From Pseudevernia furfuracea (Eukaryota > Ascomycota > Lecanoromycetes > Lecanorales > Parmeliaceae), in the NCBI GenBank assembly GCA_022315425.1, contig JAIUPT010000038.1:124001-188000 (forward strand): a DNA stretch of 64,000 bases. The letters run 5' to 3'. A program made the translations under genes and the position numbers. The notes below the pieces were generated by a model. It worked only from the letters and a program-made list of their open reading frames with translations. It searched no databases and was not told where the DNA came from. Positions within the stretch are counted from its first letter, which is position 1. Each line of letters begins with the position of its first letter. Shown here piece after piece: positions 23,456 to 34,264 of this stretch.

Positions 23456-25534
23456 GGTGAGGGATGAAGCCAGGTGGGCGAGGCGGAGGGTGGGGCTTTG
23501 GTGATTGAATTGCTGAGATGAAGAGTGACTGGGAGGTTATCGGAGGTAATATATGTAAGAAAGGGGAAAAGGGAAAGGGGAAAGGGATTCGAATCTATGC
23601 GAATTGATAATCACAGTAATCACGATGTTAGCACACAATTGGAGACTGCCTTTATTAGGAAGCTGCTGTATACGAGTAATCAAAAATGACATCAAAGAGC
23701 TTCAGTCTGACAAGGCGCTAAATGTGTTGCATTTTTGCGGGCGTATTACTCAGAATACAAGCAACACATGACATTACGAAGAGACAGTCCATTTGTACTC
23801 AAGTACATCTTTCAACATCCCACTTTGACTGGCCTACTCCCGAATATACTTATCTTCACCGCTGCCAGCCGCGAATAGCCGACCTACACTTCCCCACTCA
23901 GATCCCGCTGCCTCACAACCAACAACCCCAAACCTCCACTGTCCTCCCAACCCCCACACATCCACACCCCAATCAACCCCCCCCCCCCAAATCCCCCGAC
24001 AATCCTAAAAGTAATCCACAACTTCGCCCCCTCAACCCTCACTCGACGCCTCCCACTCCCGCTCCCAAACCCCCTCCTACTGATCCTCGCATTAAAACAT
24101 CCCACAAAAGCTCTCGGTATATCCCACCGTCGCATTCGCCAAACCCAAATACGAACTCCCTTGGGATAACCACCGCCATCACCGCTCGCGTCGAACCAGT
24201 TCCAGCCCCAGCGGCCCCGAGCTGAATTGTATATAGTCTTTCCTTGGGAAGAAGTGGTCCGGGGAACCTCGAGGAGCTGGCTTTCGAGTTGGAACCAGAT
24301 GTTGGCGGGCCCGGATGCGGTGGGCCAAGGGGGGGGGGAGGGGGGGGGCCAAAATTGTCCGGAAGGGTCAAGTTCCGTATACAGCATCCTTTATAAATTG
24401 AGAAAGAAAGAAAAAAAAAACTCGAGAGAGTGGCCTCGGTCTTCTGGAAGAGATTGCCTTGTGATGAAAGGGGGACCTCTTTGTAATACTTTACTGTGGA
24501 AACGTGGTAGGCAGTGGAGGAGAGGAAATTGGAACTCTCAGCTCCTGCATGTGTATGCCATCGCGCTTTCCCCCTGGCGTGCTTAAGCAGCAGGGGAGAA
24601 TGAATCTCTGTAAGTGGGCGACAGTGGGGAGTGCGTGAGGTCTGCTCTGCTGCTGCTGCGGGGAAACGATTCGAATGACCGGATTGGTTTCCATTGTGAA
24701 AAGCATCGGCGTAGCAAAGGACAGCGCGGTCCAAATGGCCGAGAACAGCCGGCCGGCAATGGAGTCGCGTCTAGGAGCCAATGACGCATTCCTGCGGATT
24801 TTTTGCCGGGAAACCCTGGTCCTCCACGGTGTTCTTTTCCTCACAAGATAACACATGACTGAAGAGGCCGGGGCCTCGATTACAGCATGGCCGCGCGCAT
24901 GTGCGTCGAAGAGAGCTGCAGCAGGGAGGACTGCACCAGCTTAGGACAGGCATTGCAAGAGGGACAGCGCCCATATGCTGCATGGTCTGTATACCTAGTC
25001 GCTGCCTCGATATTGCGTGGGGCTAAGAGGCACAACAAGCGAGCGTCATCTTTGGAGGGTCTTCAATCCCTTTGTTGGGCTAGTCATGCGGAGGCGCTTT
25101 CTATGAACTTCAATTTGTTTTTGACAGCTTGGCGGGTCTTTTGCTAGATCCCTTCCCGGGGTGGGGGGGGGGGAAGTTCAACTGGAGCGCGCAGCTGTGG
25201 TCAAGCGTGGAGATGGTACCTGATTAGTGTGGGAAGGTGGTGTGTGTGTCGACCAGTGAGTGGTGAAGAGCTGCGGCAAAGGAAGATAGTCTGGGGTAAA
25301 TATGCAAGTTGGACAGGCCCGAGCCGACTACGCGCAAACAGCCTGATTCGACGCGGACCCTAAAATCCCAGGGATAGACGTTGAGCAGAGAAAGGATAGA
25401 GCTCGGACGAGAAAATAGAACACTCTGACAGGTAAAGTTCGTATGGCATGGCTGGCTACCGCTAAACATTCGTATACGGCATTTTACGAAAAGCGCTTGC
25501 TAGAACAAAGGACACAGAATACCGCCCAACTCCA
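23456..25534. other. 2-kb gap without a supported gene
   Basis: Lies between the start of the dehydrogenase and the stop of the aldolase, both minus strand. It contains C12 at 23977-23988, G-rich runs at 24329-24348 and G11 at 25163-25173. Long frames on both strands around 23720-24390 arise from strongly skewed C/G-rich DNA. The minus frame 23884-24387 is the least implausible, but I recognise nothing in it. Confidence 0.4.
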
Positions 25535-26659
25535 TTATGATAGAGTTGTTTCCAACTCCACAATCTCCTTGAAATCACTTTCAAATTTTGCAGCCTCAGA
25601 CTCTGTCACCCGAGGCAAAGGCTTGCGTGCGATGCCTCCATACTCGAAGTACGTGTCTAATGCGCTCTTCGTACCTACGATGCCTCCAGAGATAGCGGCC
25701 CAGTCACCACGTGCTACAACCGCTTGCAGCTTTTTTGCCTCGGCTAGCTTTCCCGCAGCAAAGAGGTTGATGATTTTGACGCAGGCTTTTGGCGCAACGT
25801 TTCCGATACCGCAGATGACTCCAGACCCACCAACAATCAGCGTCTGCAAAGTGAAGTCTGCAGAACCGCCCATGCACATGAAATTCGAGCCAGCATCTGC
25901 AGGTGTGGCTGCATCTGTGGCTGCGGCGATGCGAGCCAGCTTGCCGGTATTTCCGCATGTGAGCTTGCAGCCAACGATGTTGGGATGCTTGGAGAGCTCG
26001 CTGATTACGTCAGAGCTGAGGTCGATGCCAGCCACAGCTGCTGGATAGTTGTAGATGATGATTGGGATGGGAGATTTGTCGGCAACATCTTTGAAGAACT
26101 CGACTATCGTGTCTGGTTTGTAGGATGGCTTGTAGTAGGAAGGAGGAAGAACTAGAGCATAGTCGCCTCCAGCACTTGAAGCCTCTCGGCAAAGCTCAAT
26201 CGTCTCACGGGTGGATTGCGAGCCACAGCCAACGATGACTGGGAGGGAGTCGAAACCCTCGTCGCTCAAAACCTTGCGCGTCGCCCGCGTGACCAGTTTT
26301 CTTTCTTGGTGGGTCAGATGAACAGCTTCGCCGTTGGATCCTTGCGTTGCGATTCCAGCCACACCAGCCTTGGCGAGCCTCACAGCATGTCGTCTTACGG
26401 TATCAAGGTCGAGGTCCTCGTTCCTCTTGAAGAATGCCACTGTAGGCACGTATACACCTGGTCTCAACGGTCTTTTCATGACGGGCGTGTCGTCGAGGGA
26501 GGAAACGGATGCGCTCCGGGGGGATGGGTTGTATGATGATGATTCAGAAGAAAGCGAGTCGGTGATTTTGGCTGACAGGGCAACAAGGGAGGCAGAAGGA
26601 AGCTGAAGGTCGTCTGGATGATAACTGCCGGCGGGCGAAACAGTCTTGTGGGGAGACAT
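25535..26659 (-). CDS. Dihydrodipicolinate synthase-family aldolase (DapA/HOGA-like)
   Basis: Single exon, 374 residues. The TIM-barrel lyase motifs are clear: GIATQGSNGEAVHL (the GTTGE-type carboxylate loop), IIYNYPAAVAG with Tyr203, and IVGCKLTCGN with the Schiff-base Lys232. Fungi make lysine by the aminoadipate route, so this is not a lysine gene. Fungal members act as 4-hydroxy-2-oxoglutarate or 2-keto-3-deoxy-sugar-acid aldolases (hydroxyproline or pectin/galacturonate catabolism). The first 60 residues are an extra Ser/Pro-rich extension absent from bacterial members, not a clear transit peptide. No pathway partner adjoins it, so the substrate stays open. Confidence 0.9.
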   Translation of the reverse strand: MSPHKTVSPAGSYHPDDLQLPSASLVALSAKITDSLSSESSSYNPSPRSASVSSLDDTPVMKRPLRPGVYVPTVAFFKRNEDLDLDTVRRHAVRLAKAGVAGIATQGSNGEAVHLTHQERKLVTRATRKVLSDEGFDSLPVIVGCGSQSTRETIELCREASSAGGDYALVLPPSYYKPSYKPDTIVEFFKDVADKSPIPIIIYNYPAAVAGIDLSSDVISELSKHPNIVGCKLTCGNTGKLARIAAATDAATPADAGSNFMCMGGSADFTLQTLIVGGSGVICGIGNVAPKACVKIINLFAAGKLAEAKKLQAVVARGDWAAISGGIVGTKSALDTYFEYGGIARKPLPRVTESEAAKFESDFKEIVELETTLS

Positions 26660-28568
26660 GTTTGATGAAGAATTCGAAAACGAGAACGTGAAGAAAAGGA
26701 ACGAATGTTGATTGGAAACTAGATATTGCAGAGGACGGGGAGATCGGAATCCATGACAAGCACAAAGCTAAGCTCACGAGGCGTTCCATGGTCTAATATT
26801 TGTGGACGTGGTTCGATTGAGACTATGTAGATCAGCAAAGGGGTCCGAGCACAGGACCATCAGGACAGAAGTGTAAATAAGTAAAGTGGGGGTCCAACAG
26901 TCTAATGAGCTGAAGTCTCGTGTTCTGTTGATCTGTGTCTGATGGAATGCAGTAAGCTGATACAAAAATCCAAAAGGACGGAGAGGGAAAAAAACCTTCG
27001 GAGCAAGGTCCTGGAACAACGGACATTTTCATGCATGCGGCTAATCTTGTCATAATTTCCGGGCTTATGTGAGCTGGGGGGGGGGGGGGGGGGGGTGGTC
27101 TTGTGGGGAGCAGTTTTTTTTCTTTTCTTTTTTCAGCCGTTCCACGGAAATGCCAGGAACGCTTCGGACCCCACAGGGCATCCCACATGTAGTCTCCCCT
27201 TCAATCTTTGCCCTCATTGGCCGTATGCATCCTCTGGTATACTACCGGCAAAAGCGCTGTCGGGGGAATTAAGGTTCATCAGAAGTTCTTCGTCCGAATG
27301 CATATTAACTAATTAACGAACGGAAAAATTGATTGCCAAACCGCTGCTGGCACTGCACTGCAAGCTGTCAAAAGGAGGCGAAAAACACTACTCTATGTAC
27401 TAGTACGAGATCGAAAAAAGACTTTCCTGCCAGAACTTCAGGAAGGATCACTTTTCGCTTGCGCATCCTCCGTAGTATAATTTATTGGAACTTAGATACG
27501 AGAGAGAACAACGCAGCAGATGGGAGAGCCCAAGGGTCGGATTGGCTTCTCGACTCCATTCTGCCGGGCTCATTGAGGCGAAGTCGGTGGCAGGGCGTGG
27601 GGGTTTGCGGCGGGCTCTTCCGCTGTTGGTGGGGCTTGGGCGTGCCCCAAGGCAGGAACGCCACTTGTGCCGAGCTATCACCCACTAGGATTTTAGAGAA
27701 AAGATTCTTTCCGACCAAATGCCATAGCCATTGGTGCCATCAAGGCAATCGCATTGACGATCACCGTCCATTCGCGACAAGCTCGGTCACTTGACTCCTT
27801 AAAAGATCCAACGAGCTAAGCCTGCAGTTCTAGGTCTAGGCCCGACTAATTATTTGCGAGTACGAAAAGGCATGGACTTGGCCCGAGAGACTCATTTGGG
27901 AAGCTGAAGACCGGGAAGCATTCGAGGAAAAGGGAAAGTGCAGCCCGACTTGGCTTTTGTCACCCCCCGAAGGAGGGAGCATGTGAGCTCGTGCTTGCTT
28001 CATTCCGAAAGGTTCACAGCTGCATATATCTGTTCAGGGTTTCCCCACGCTAGATAATGGAGAATATGTTGAGCGCTGGGTGAGGGCCATTGAGTACCTA
28101 TATCGGTTTTTTGGGGAAAACAGTCGGGCCTTCATTCATCATATTCATATCTTGTCGGGTTTCGGCACGGCTCGACGAAAAGAGAGGCTAAAGTCGACCG
28201 TAGATGACCTGCATATTCATGTGCATACTCGCGTGGCAGCCACTGATCTTCTAGAACAAATAAGCAGGCACACGCATGAGCGTCCGTGCGTCAGGGTTCC
28301 TTCCGATGCAATCGATGCTAGATGCTGGAGTACCCAACAAATACATAGTACTTACCCCGCATACTGCAAATAGTGAAGGCTCAACCGCCACCAGTGTCCT
28401 CTATAACGAAACCCATTCGATGCTTCCCTTACCCTGCATGACTTCATGACTTAGGGGTGAAATGGCTTGCCACCCCGCAGAATTTCCCCCCAAGCATCTT
28501 CGTTTTCGTATCCAAGGGCGTAAGTAGCTTAGTCTTCAAAAAACGAGCTGCCAAGTTCTCTGTTACCG
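26660..28568. other. 1.9-kb gap without a supported gene
   Basis: Upstream of the aldolase and downstream of Pfa4, both minus strand. Contains a 20-base G run (27076-27095), a C/T-rich patch beside it, and many stops in all frames. Frames such as 27333-27794 show no family resemblance. I see no RNA gene or repeat family. Confidence 0.4.
27076..27095. repeat. G20 homopolymer
   Basis: Twenty consecutive G, the longest homopolymer in the window. It is a likely site of slippage or sequencing length error. Intergenic. Confidence 0.85.
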
Positions 28569-30015
28569 TCATTTATAACCTGTATGCTCATGTCGTCTGC
28601 GGAGTAATTCAGCCAACGGTGTGTCATCCTCATCATAGAATTCGGCATTCTCGTCAACGCCGAAGTCATTCAACCTGTCACCCTCCGAGTCTCGCCAACC
28701 CTCTTCGCCGCTCCCCAGATCATCGGATTCACCTGACTGGGAAGCAAAGGGCTCATTGCGATGATCTCCATCCGTATAGCGCTCATAGAAAGGTCGGCGG
28801 TGGATTGAGGTAGCTCCTTTGTCATACCGCTTTAGGTCTTCCTGTTGTCTTCTACGGAATGCGTCAACGTTGTTTTGAATCGTTGGCAAGTCTACATCGT
28901 AAACAAACGGCTGTTCGAAATGTGGCCGATTGCCAGACCTTGGCATCCGGTCAGGGTCTGGGGGAGGCCACGACAAAGAGGGATCTGTTAATAGCATGTT
29001 AGCACCATGGAACTATGCAGAGCATGCAGTACCTTCGAATCCATTGGTTTCAAAGTCCAGGCCAGATTCGTTTGATGGTGTTGCCGTGAATGGCCATAGC
29101 CAAAGCAAAGGACTGCTGCCCATTCCTTGCCTCATATTTTGAAGTATCCCAATATCGTAAGGGAATTCCTGTTTCCTAATCTTGACTCTCATGCCATCTG
29201 GGCCATCAAGATATCCCCCCAGGACCCGAGATCGGCGAACGAGCGTCTCATGCCGCTCAATCTCCCAGCCCTCAATTGTCGTTACATTGCCACCCAAGCA
29301 CCAGATATTACGAGCTAGAAGGATAGCAAGAGCGAACAATGTGATCGAGTTGACAACAAAGAATACGAAGAGAAAGACTAGCTGCGTGGGAGTAGGGCCG
29401 AGATACTAAGAGAATCTAATTAGTAATGAACATGGTAAGGTCAGCTAACTCGACCTACACTCGGAAGGTTGCGTCCTGCCCAGACGACAGCTACTCGGAG
29501 GCAGAGGAAGTATTCAAGGTATATCATTGATGCCGTTGCATAGAATAGGAAACGGAGGAAATGAGGAAATGTACGATGAGAGACACAATTGATGGTCCAA
29601 GGGCAATGGTGATCCATCTTCGGTATACATCTGCAGACTTCCATCAGAGGTCGACATCATTTGTGGGAGTTGAGAAAGTTCATCACCTTTGACAGATTTT
29701 GCAGTGGTGCGCCCGAGGCGGCTTCAACGCTTTACACTTTCTACACCATCTTGGCGTCTTGTTGGAGGATGGTGATTGCTCAGAATTCGAGTGATATAGA
29801 TTCTGGGCAGGTGGTGTCCATCCAGGGTTAGTGAAGCATGCTTGAGTATAGGTGATCCATATACAACCCACAAGCGCATTGAAGATGAATACCTGTTTCT
29901 GCTCTAATGCATACGGCTCAATATGGCGAAAAAGAATCTGAGACCCATAGGCGAGAAAGGAGATTAAAGCAACCACGCCTGGGAAGGCTAGACTGCCTAA
30001 AGCATTTTGAGGCAT
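28569..30015 (-). CDS. PFA4: DHHC palmitoyltransferase Pfa4
   Basis: Four exons read right to left: 30015-29687, 29630-29459, 29405-29033, 28984-28569; 429 residues. Membrane segments near the N-terminus (LAFPGVVALISFLAYGSQIL and FIFNALVGCIWITYTQ) are followed by the cysteine-rich DHHC domain, WCRKCKALKPPRAHHC joined across intron 1 to PKMDHHCPW (DHHC at about 116-119). Two more membrane segments follow, then an acidic tail. Family knowledge: Pfa4 sits in the ER and S-palmitoylates the chitin synthase Chs3 and amino-acid permeases. The frame is open up to an ATG at 30177, but family members start close to the first membrane segment, so I prefer 30015. Both choices share everything after MPQNALG. 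Confidence 0.92.
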
Positions 30016-30612
30016 GAGAACAGCAGACGACAGTAGAAAACAATTGTGAATGAACAGTAGCCTGGTAGCAGGGTAGGAAGGATTGCTAAAGACGGAAGGT
30101 TCCCGCGTGTACTCTAAGGCTATTAGCGTATGCAGAAATGCTGGAATCCTTGGCGCTGAGAAAATGTCTACCGCCATACAGTCCCTTTGGTCAGGTCAAC
30201 GAGTACAAGAGCGTCAGGTTACCGCCTGGTAAGGTACTCGTATTAAATAAAGTACTGTATCACAGAACCCTAGACCATCTTCATGCACCGCTGCACATAA
30301 TATTCGTCACTGGTACTGTTTTTGTGTAATCTTCTCCCCTGACATACTCGTAGGCTTTTGGTGCATGCTACTTGTTCTTTCATGTCATGAATTGACAATC
30401 CTCCGATATTCCATTCCTCATCTCATCTATTAAAATACTTAGGTATGGAAATGTCTTAACGCTTGAGAGTCAATTAGCCTCCTTCACCAAGGTCGTACAT
30501 GAAATCGAGACACTAGAATATGCTGCAAAGCCTGCATGGTCTTGACCACTACTTTCCCCCAAGGTGGACGACTTTCTTCTAGACTTGATTTGTTGATGGA
30601 GACTCTTGCAGC
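30016..30612. promoter_or_regulatory. Divergent promoter: Pfa4 / MutL homologue
   Basis: About 600 bases between two outward-facing starts, shortened to about 435 if Pfa4 begins at 30177. No clear regulatory motif seen. Confidence 0.45.
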
Positions 30613-33600
30613 ATGGCAATTACAGCACTCCCACCAACCGCCGTTGGAGCCATCGGCTCTTCACAAGCGCTTACCGACCCTGCTTCTGTAGTCAAGGAAC
30701 TATTAGACAACGCTATTGATGGTCGAGCTACTAATATATCTATCGAAGTGTCTGCAAATACACTGGACGATATTCGAGTAAAAGACAACGGTCATGGCAT
30801 TGCTCCAGACGACCGTGCCATGATCTGCACCAGATATTGTACTAGCAAGATAAGAGATCTTCAAGACCTCGAGAATATCGGAGGACGCTTTTTAGGGTTT
30901 AGAGGGGAAGCGTTGGCGAGTGCAGCAGAGATGAGTAGGAGCCTTACAATTACCACCCGGATAGAAGGTGAAGGCACCGCTGTGGAGCTCAAGTTCGATC
31001 GCAAGGGTCAAATCTCGGCGTAGGTCGATGCCAGGCGATAACCCAAGATCTATGCTAAGTGAGTCTCAGTGAAAAGCGCGCATCTCATCCAGTGGGAACG
31101 ACAGTGAAAGTCGAAAAGTTTCTCCAGTATCTACCCGTTCGCAGACAAGCTGTTGAGAAAATATCAATGAAGATGCTCGCAAAAGTCCGAAGAATGTTGC
31201 AAGCTTACGCCCTAGCACAGCCGCACCTACGCCTGTCGTTGAAAATTCTGAAAGCTAAAGATAGGAAAGGGGACTGGACATATCCAAGAAGCGGAGCACT
31301 CAGCGCTTCCCGATTGGAAGCCAGTTTCAACACCGCTACTGACATATTCGGTAAGAAGCTTACGAGCCAATGCGAACTGAAATTCTCGAGCTGGTCAAGC
31401 ACTGGAGAGCAGGTCGATGAGGCCACGAGTGAACAGTTGGGGCCTAGCATCGTCAGAGACGAAGTGTACACTTTCGAGGCTACAATGGCCAAACAGGACT
31501 GCGGTACCTATCTCCCCACAGTCATTACGAAGTACAAAGAGATCTACTAATCTACTCTCTATCTAGACTTCTCAGTACTTTCTAATGTCGGCCATTATCT
31601 ATCAGTGGACTCGAGACCGGTGTCATGCGCAAGAGGAACTTTGAAGCAGATTGTTTCATCATATAAATCCCACTTGCGTTCTGCTACCGCCAACAGGGAT
31701 AATGCAAAGATTGTGGACCCGTTCTTGTGTCTGAATATTGCTTGCCCGCCAGGGAGTTACGATGCAAATGTTGAGCCAGCCAAAGATGACGTTCTATTCG
31801 CCAACTCCGAATTGCTTCTCGGAGTAGTCGAAAGATGGTTCCACTGCATCTACGGTGAAATTCAGCCTAGTTTCTCCCAACCGTCAGCCAAAACCGTACC
31901 TGCGCTTAAGTCTCGCGGCATTGAATTGTTGTTCGCTCGAAAAGAAGCGCCTGTCGAATCTCCTCCCGTAGTAGGATCTCCTCTTCCAGCGCTTCATTCA
32001 GCATCTAGATTGACTACTCACACCCAATCATGTTCAAGTTCTCTGGTGACCTCTGCCTTTGATTCGTCGGCTGAGGCGCCTCCTTATCAAAACAGTGAAG
32101 GAATTCCCGGGCCAATCAGCCATTCATTTAAAGATATTCCAGCCACTGATAAAGCTCAAACGGAAGAACTTCCTGGCCTCCTGCCGTATCACGATTTCTC
32201 CACTCCTGTGTTGTCAGAGGAGACCGGTCTTGGACCCTCTAGCGATGCCATGTCTCCCCATGGGAAGCCCGTCTGGAAAGGTTCCATGTACGCAGAGGAA
32301 GAAGACGAGGAAGAAGGTCTCGGAATTCATCTGCAAGGGCGGGTCCAATCACCTGTAGACCTTGATCTGGATGGAGGTGAACATCTGCGGGACGTTAACG
32401 TATCGAATCCATGGACTTTCGCTAAGCTCAACGCAGCAATGCGCCCCTCAGGTCGGAGTAAACAACTCCACACACCAGGACGACAAACTGGCGATGTTGG
32501 CCATTCCACAGATCGATCTTCAGAAAATCTGCCGCAGCATGTAGACGCCCCATTGGGGGGAAAGCATATGCCTCGCGTTCACCAGGCTCGCTCTTCACCT
32601 GAGACAGCTTACCGAACGCCAAGTCCATTCCCATTCCCTCAGAAAGCTCGTGGAAAGCGCAAAGCCGCTGATTCTAGTGTTGACGTATTATTAACACCAG
32701 CACCGTCAAACAACGAGCGTCACAAGCGTGGAGCATTGGATACCTGGGTGCAGAAATCCCTTGGTGGCTATGACGAGGTTGATGATTCCCCTAACACCTT
32801 TCAAGAAGACCAAGGTCCACCAGACCTGCCATATCCACGTGACTTCGTCTCAGCAAGATCCCTACCACCAGGCGGGACACCACTCAGCGAGATCCCAGAC
32901 GCATCCCAACGAACACGACGGAAGCCCGCCCCCCGGAAACGGCAGCAAGGAAATATCGACAAACCGTTCATCTCCCCCGTCAACGACCCCCATCGCGTCT
33001 GGTTCGACACGGGAGAAAATCCTTCACACAAGCGACCTCAAAGACAGCGCCCAAAAAATGACCATCAAGACACAATAACAGCACCCACGCTCGTCCTCCG
33101 CGACGAGGAAACTGAAGACGACGAGTCAGTGATTTCAACATCTGCAGAGCGATCGCTACCGCCCATGCATCCCGACTTGGCAATAACGCTCGACTACGAA
33201 GCCCGCAAGCAGAAAGCCAGCGAGGCACACAGAAAAGTGTTGCACGAGCAAGCCGCCGCCGCAAAGCTCGCCAGCAGAGCATCGGCAGATGTACCCGATC
33301 CTCTCCACCCCCAGCACGCTACCACCTCGCCTCACAAGAACCGCCAAGCCAAAGCGATCGCCGCCTTGCACACTTCAGACATCCCTTCGCCCGCAACGCC
33401 ATGGCTCGGAGTGCTAGAGACCGCAGCACTCGAACCCTCCGACCCCCGCGCTTACCTCCTGCGCATCCATCGACAGGGGCAACAAGCACCAGAGTCACTA
33501 AGAGGAAAGTCGAAGAGGCAGAAGACGGCAATGTTGCCGCTAGAGACTTTGAAAGAGGAGGATTACATCGGAGGTCTGACCCTCGTGGTCGAAGGCGCGA

Positions 33601-33848
33601 ACGTGCGTGATGTGGAGGGAGACATGAAGGAGAGTGGTGCATGTGATCATTATGTCAAAAGCGGGAAGGTGGGTGAAGCGTTTGAGAAGGTGGGCGTGAA
33701 TCAAATCAAGGAGTGGGAGGAGAAATTGAGAGGCTTGGTGAGAGGGATGTATGCGGTAGAAGGAGAAGAAGAGGAAAAGGAAGAGAGAGCGGATGTGAAT
33801 GTGGATTTGTCGAGGATCTGGCAAGCTCGTGCGGCTGGATCTGCTTGA
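30613..33848 (+). CDS. MLH2: MutL-family mismatch repair protein, MLH2/PMS1 type
   Basis: Three exons: 30613-31019, 31070-31503, 31567-33848; 1040 residues. The GHKL ATPase motifs are intact: VVKELLDNAID (catalytic Glu and DNA motif I), VKDNGHGIAP (II) and GRFLGFRGEALASAAE (III). The transducer domain follows with HPVGTTVKV, LPVRRQA and CPPGSYDANVEPAKDDVLF. Beyond about residue 380 it is long, charged and disordered. I see no DQHAxxER endonuclease motif, so it resembles yeast Mlh2 (human PMS1), an accessory partner of Mlh1, rather than the nuclease Pms1. Intron 1 could use an AG at 31058-31059, but this brings a stop; the AG at 31068-31069 keeps frame. Family firm, subtype moderately sure. 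Confidence 0.88.
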
Positions 33849-34264
33849 CTTGACGAGGACAATGTTTTGCTTTTTGCATCGCCATATGGGTTGCTCCTTA
33901 CTGTGAGCTTGCATTGATTGGCTTGTCGAATCTTGGGTCCAGCGATCTTCTATCTGCACAGCATGCATAGTGCTGCTTTCTGACTTGGGACGAGCTCTGG
34001 CATTTGATAGATACCCATTTGCTTTTTCAATGCTACCATATGGACAATGCTCGCTCCCATCAAATGCTCGATCAGGACAAGACAGAAGCTCATCACATCT
34101 ATTCGTTGGACGCCCAAACACCACGCTGGATGAATGATGCTCGCGGCATGATGTCCAATGTCGTAATGCTGTCGTGATAGTACTGCTCAAGAGCATCATT
34201 CAAAAATAGGACATCCAATCTTAGACGCTGTACAAGAGGCGCTCGGAGGCCTGGTTGATGCGGC
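33849..34264. other. Convergent 3' flanks
   Basis: 416 bases between the MutL homologue stop (+) and the polo kinase stop (-). Untranslated tails only; nothing else seen. Confidence 0.4.

Noticed and set aside
23884..24387. 167-codon minus-strand frame, Gly/Trp-rich
   Set aside because: Arises in strongly C-rich plus-strand DNA with homopolymers; an equally long frame exists on the other strand and neither resembles a family.
27333..27794. 153-codon plus-strand frame
   Set aside because: Random-looking composition and competing frames on both strands; no family resemblance.
30016..30177. Longer N-terminus for Pfa4 starting at 30177
   Set aside because: Open in frame, but Pfa4 proteins begin a few residues before the first membrane segment; starting at 30015 gives the expected length. 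Kept as an alternative.
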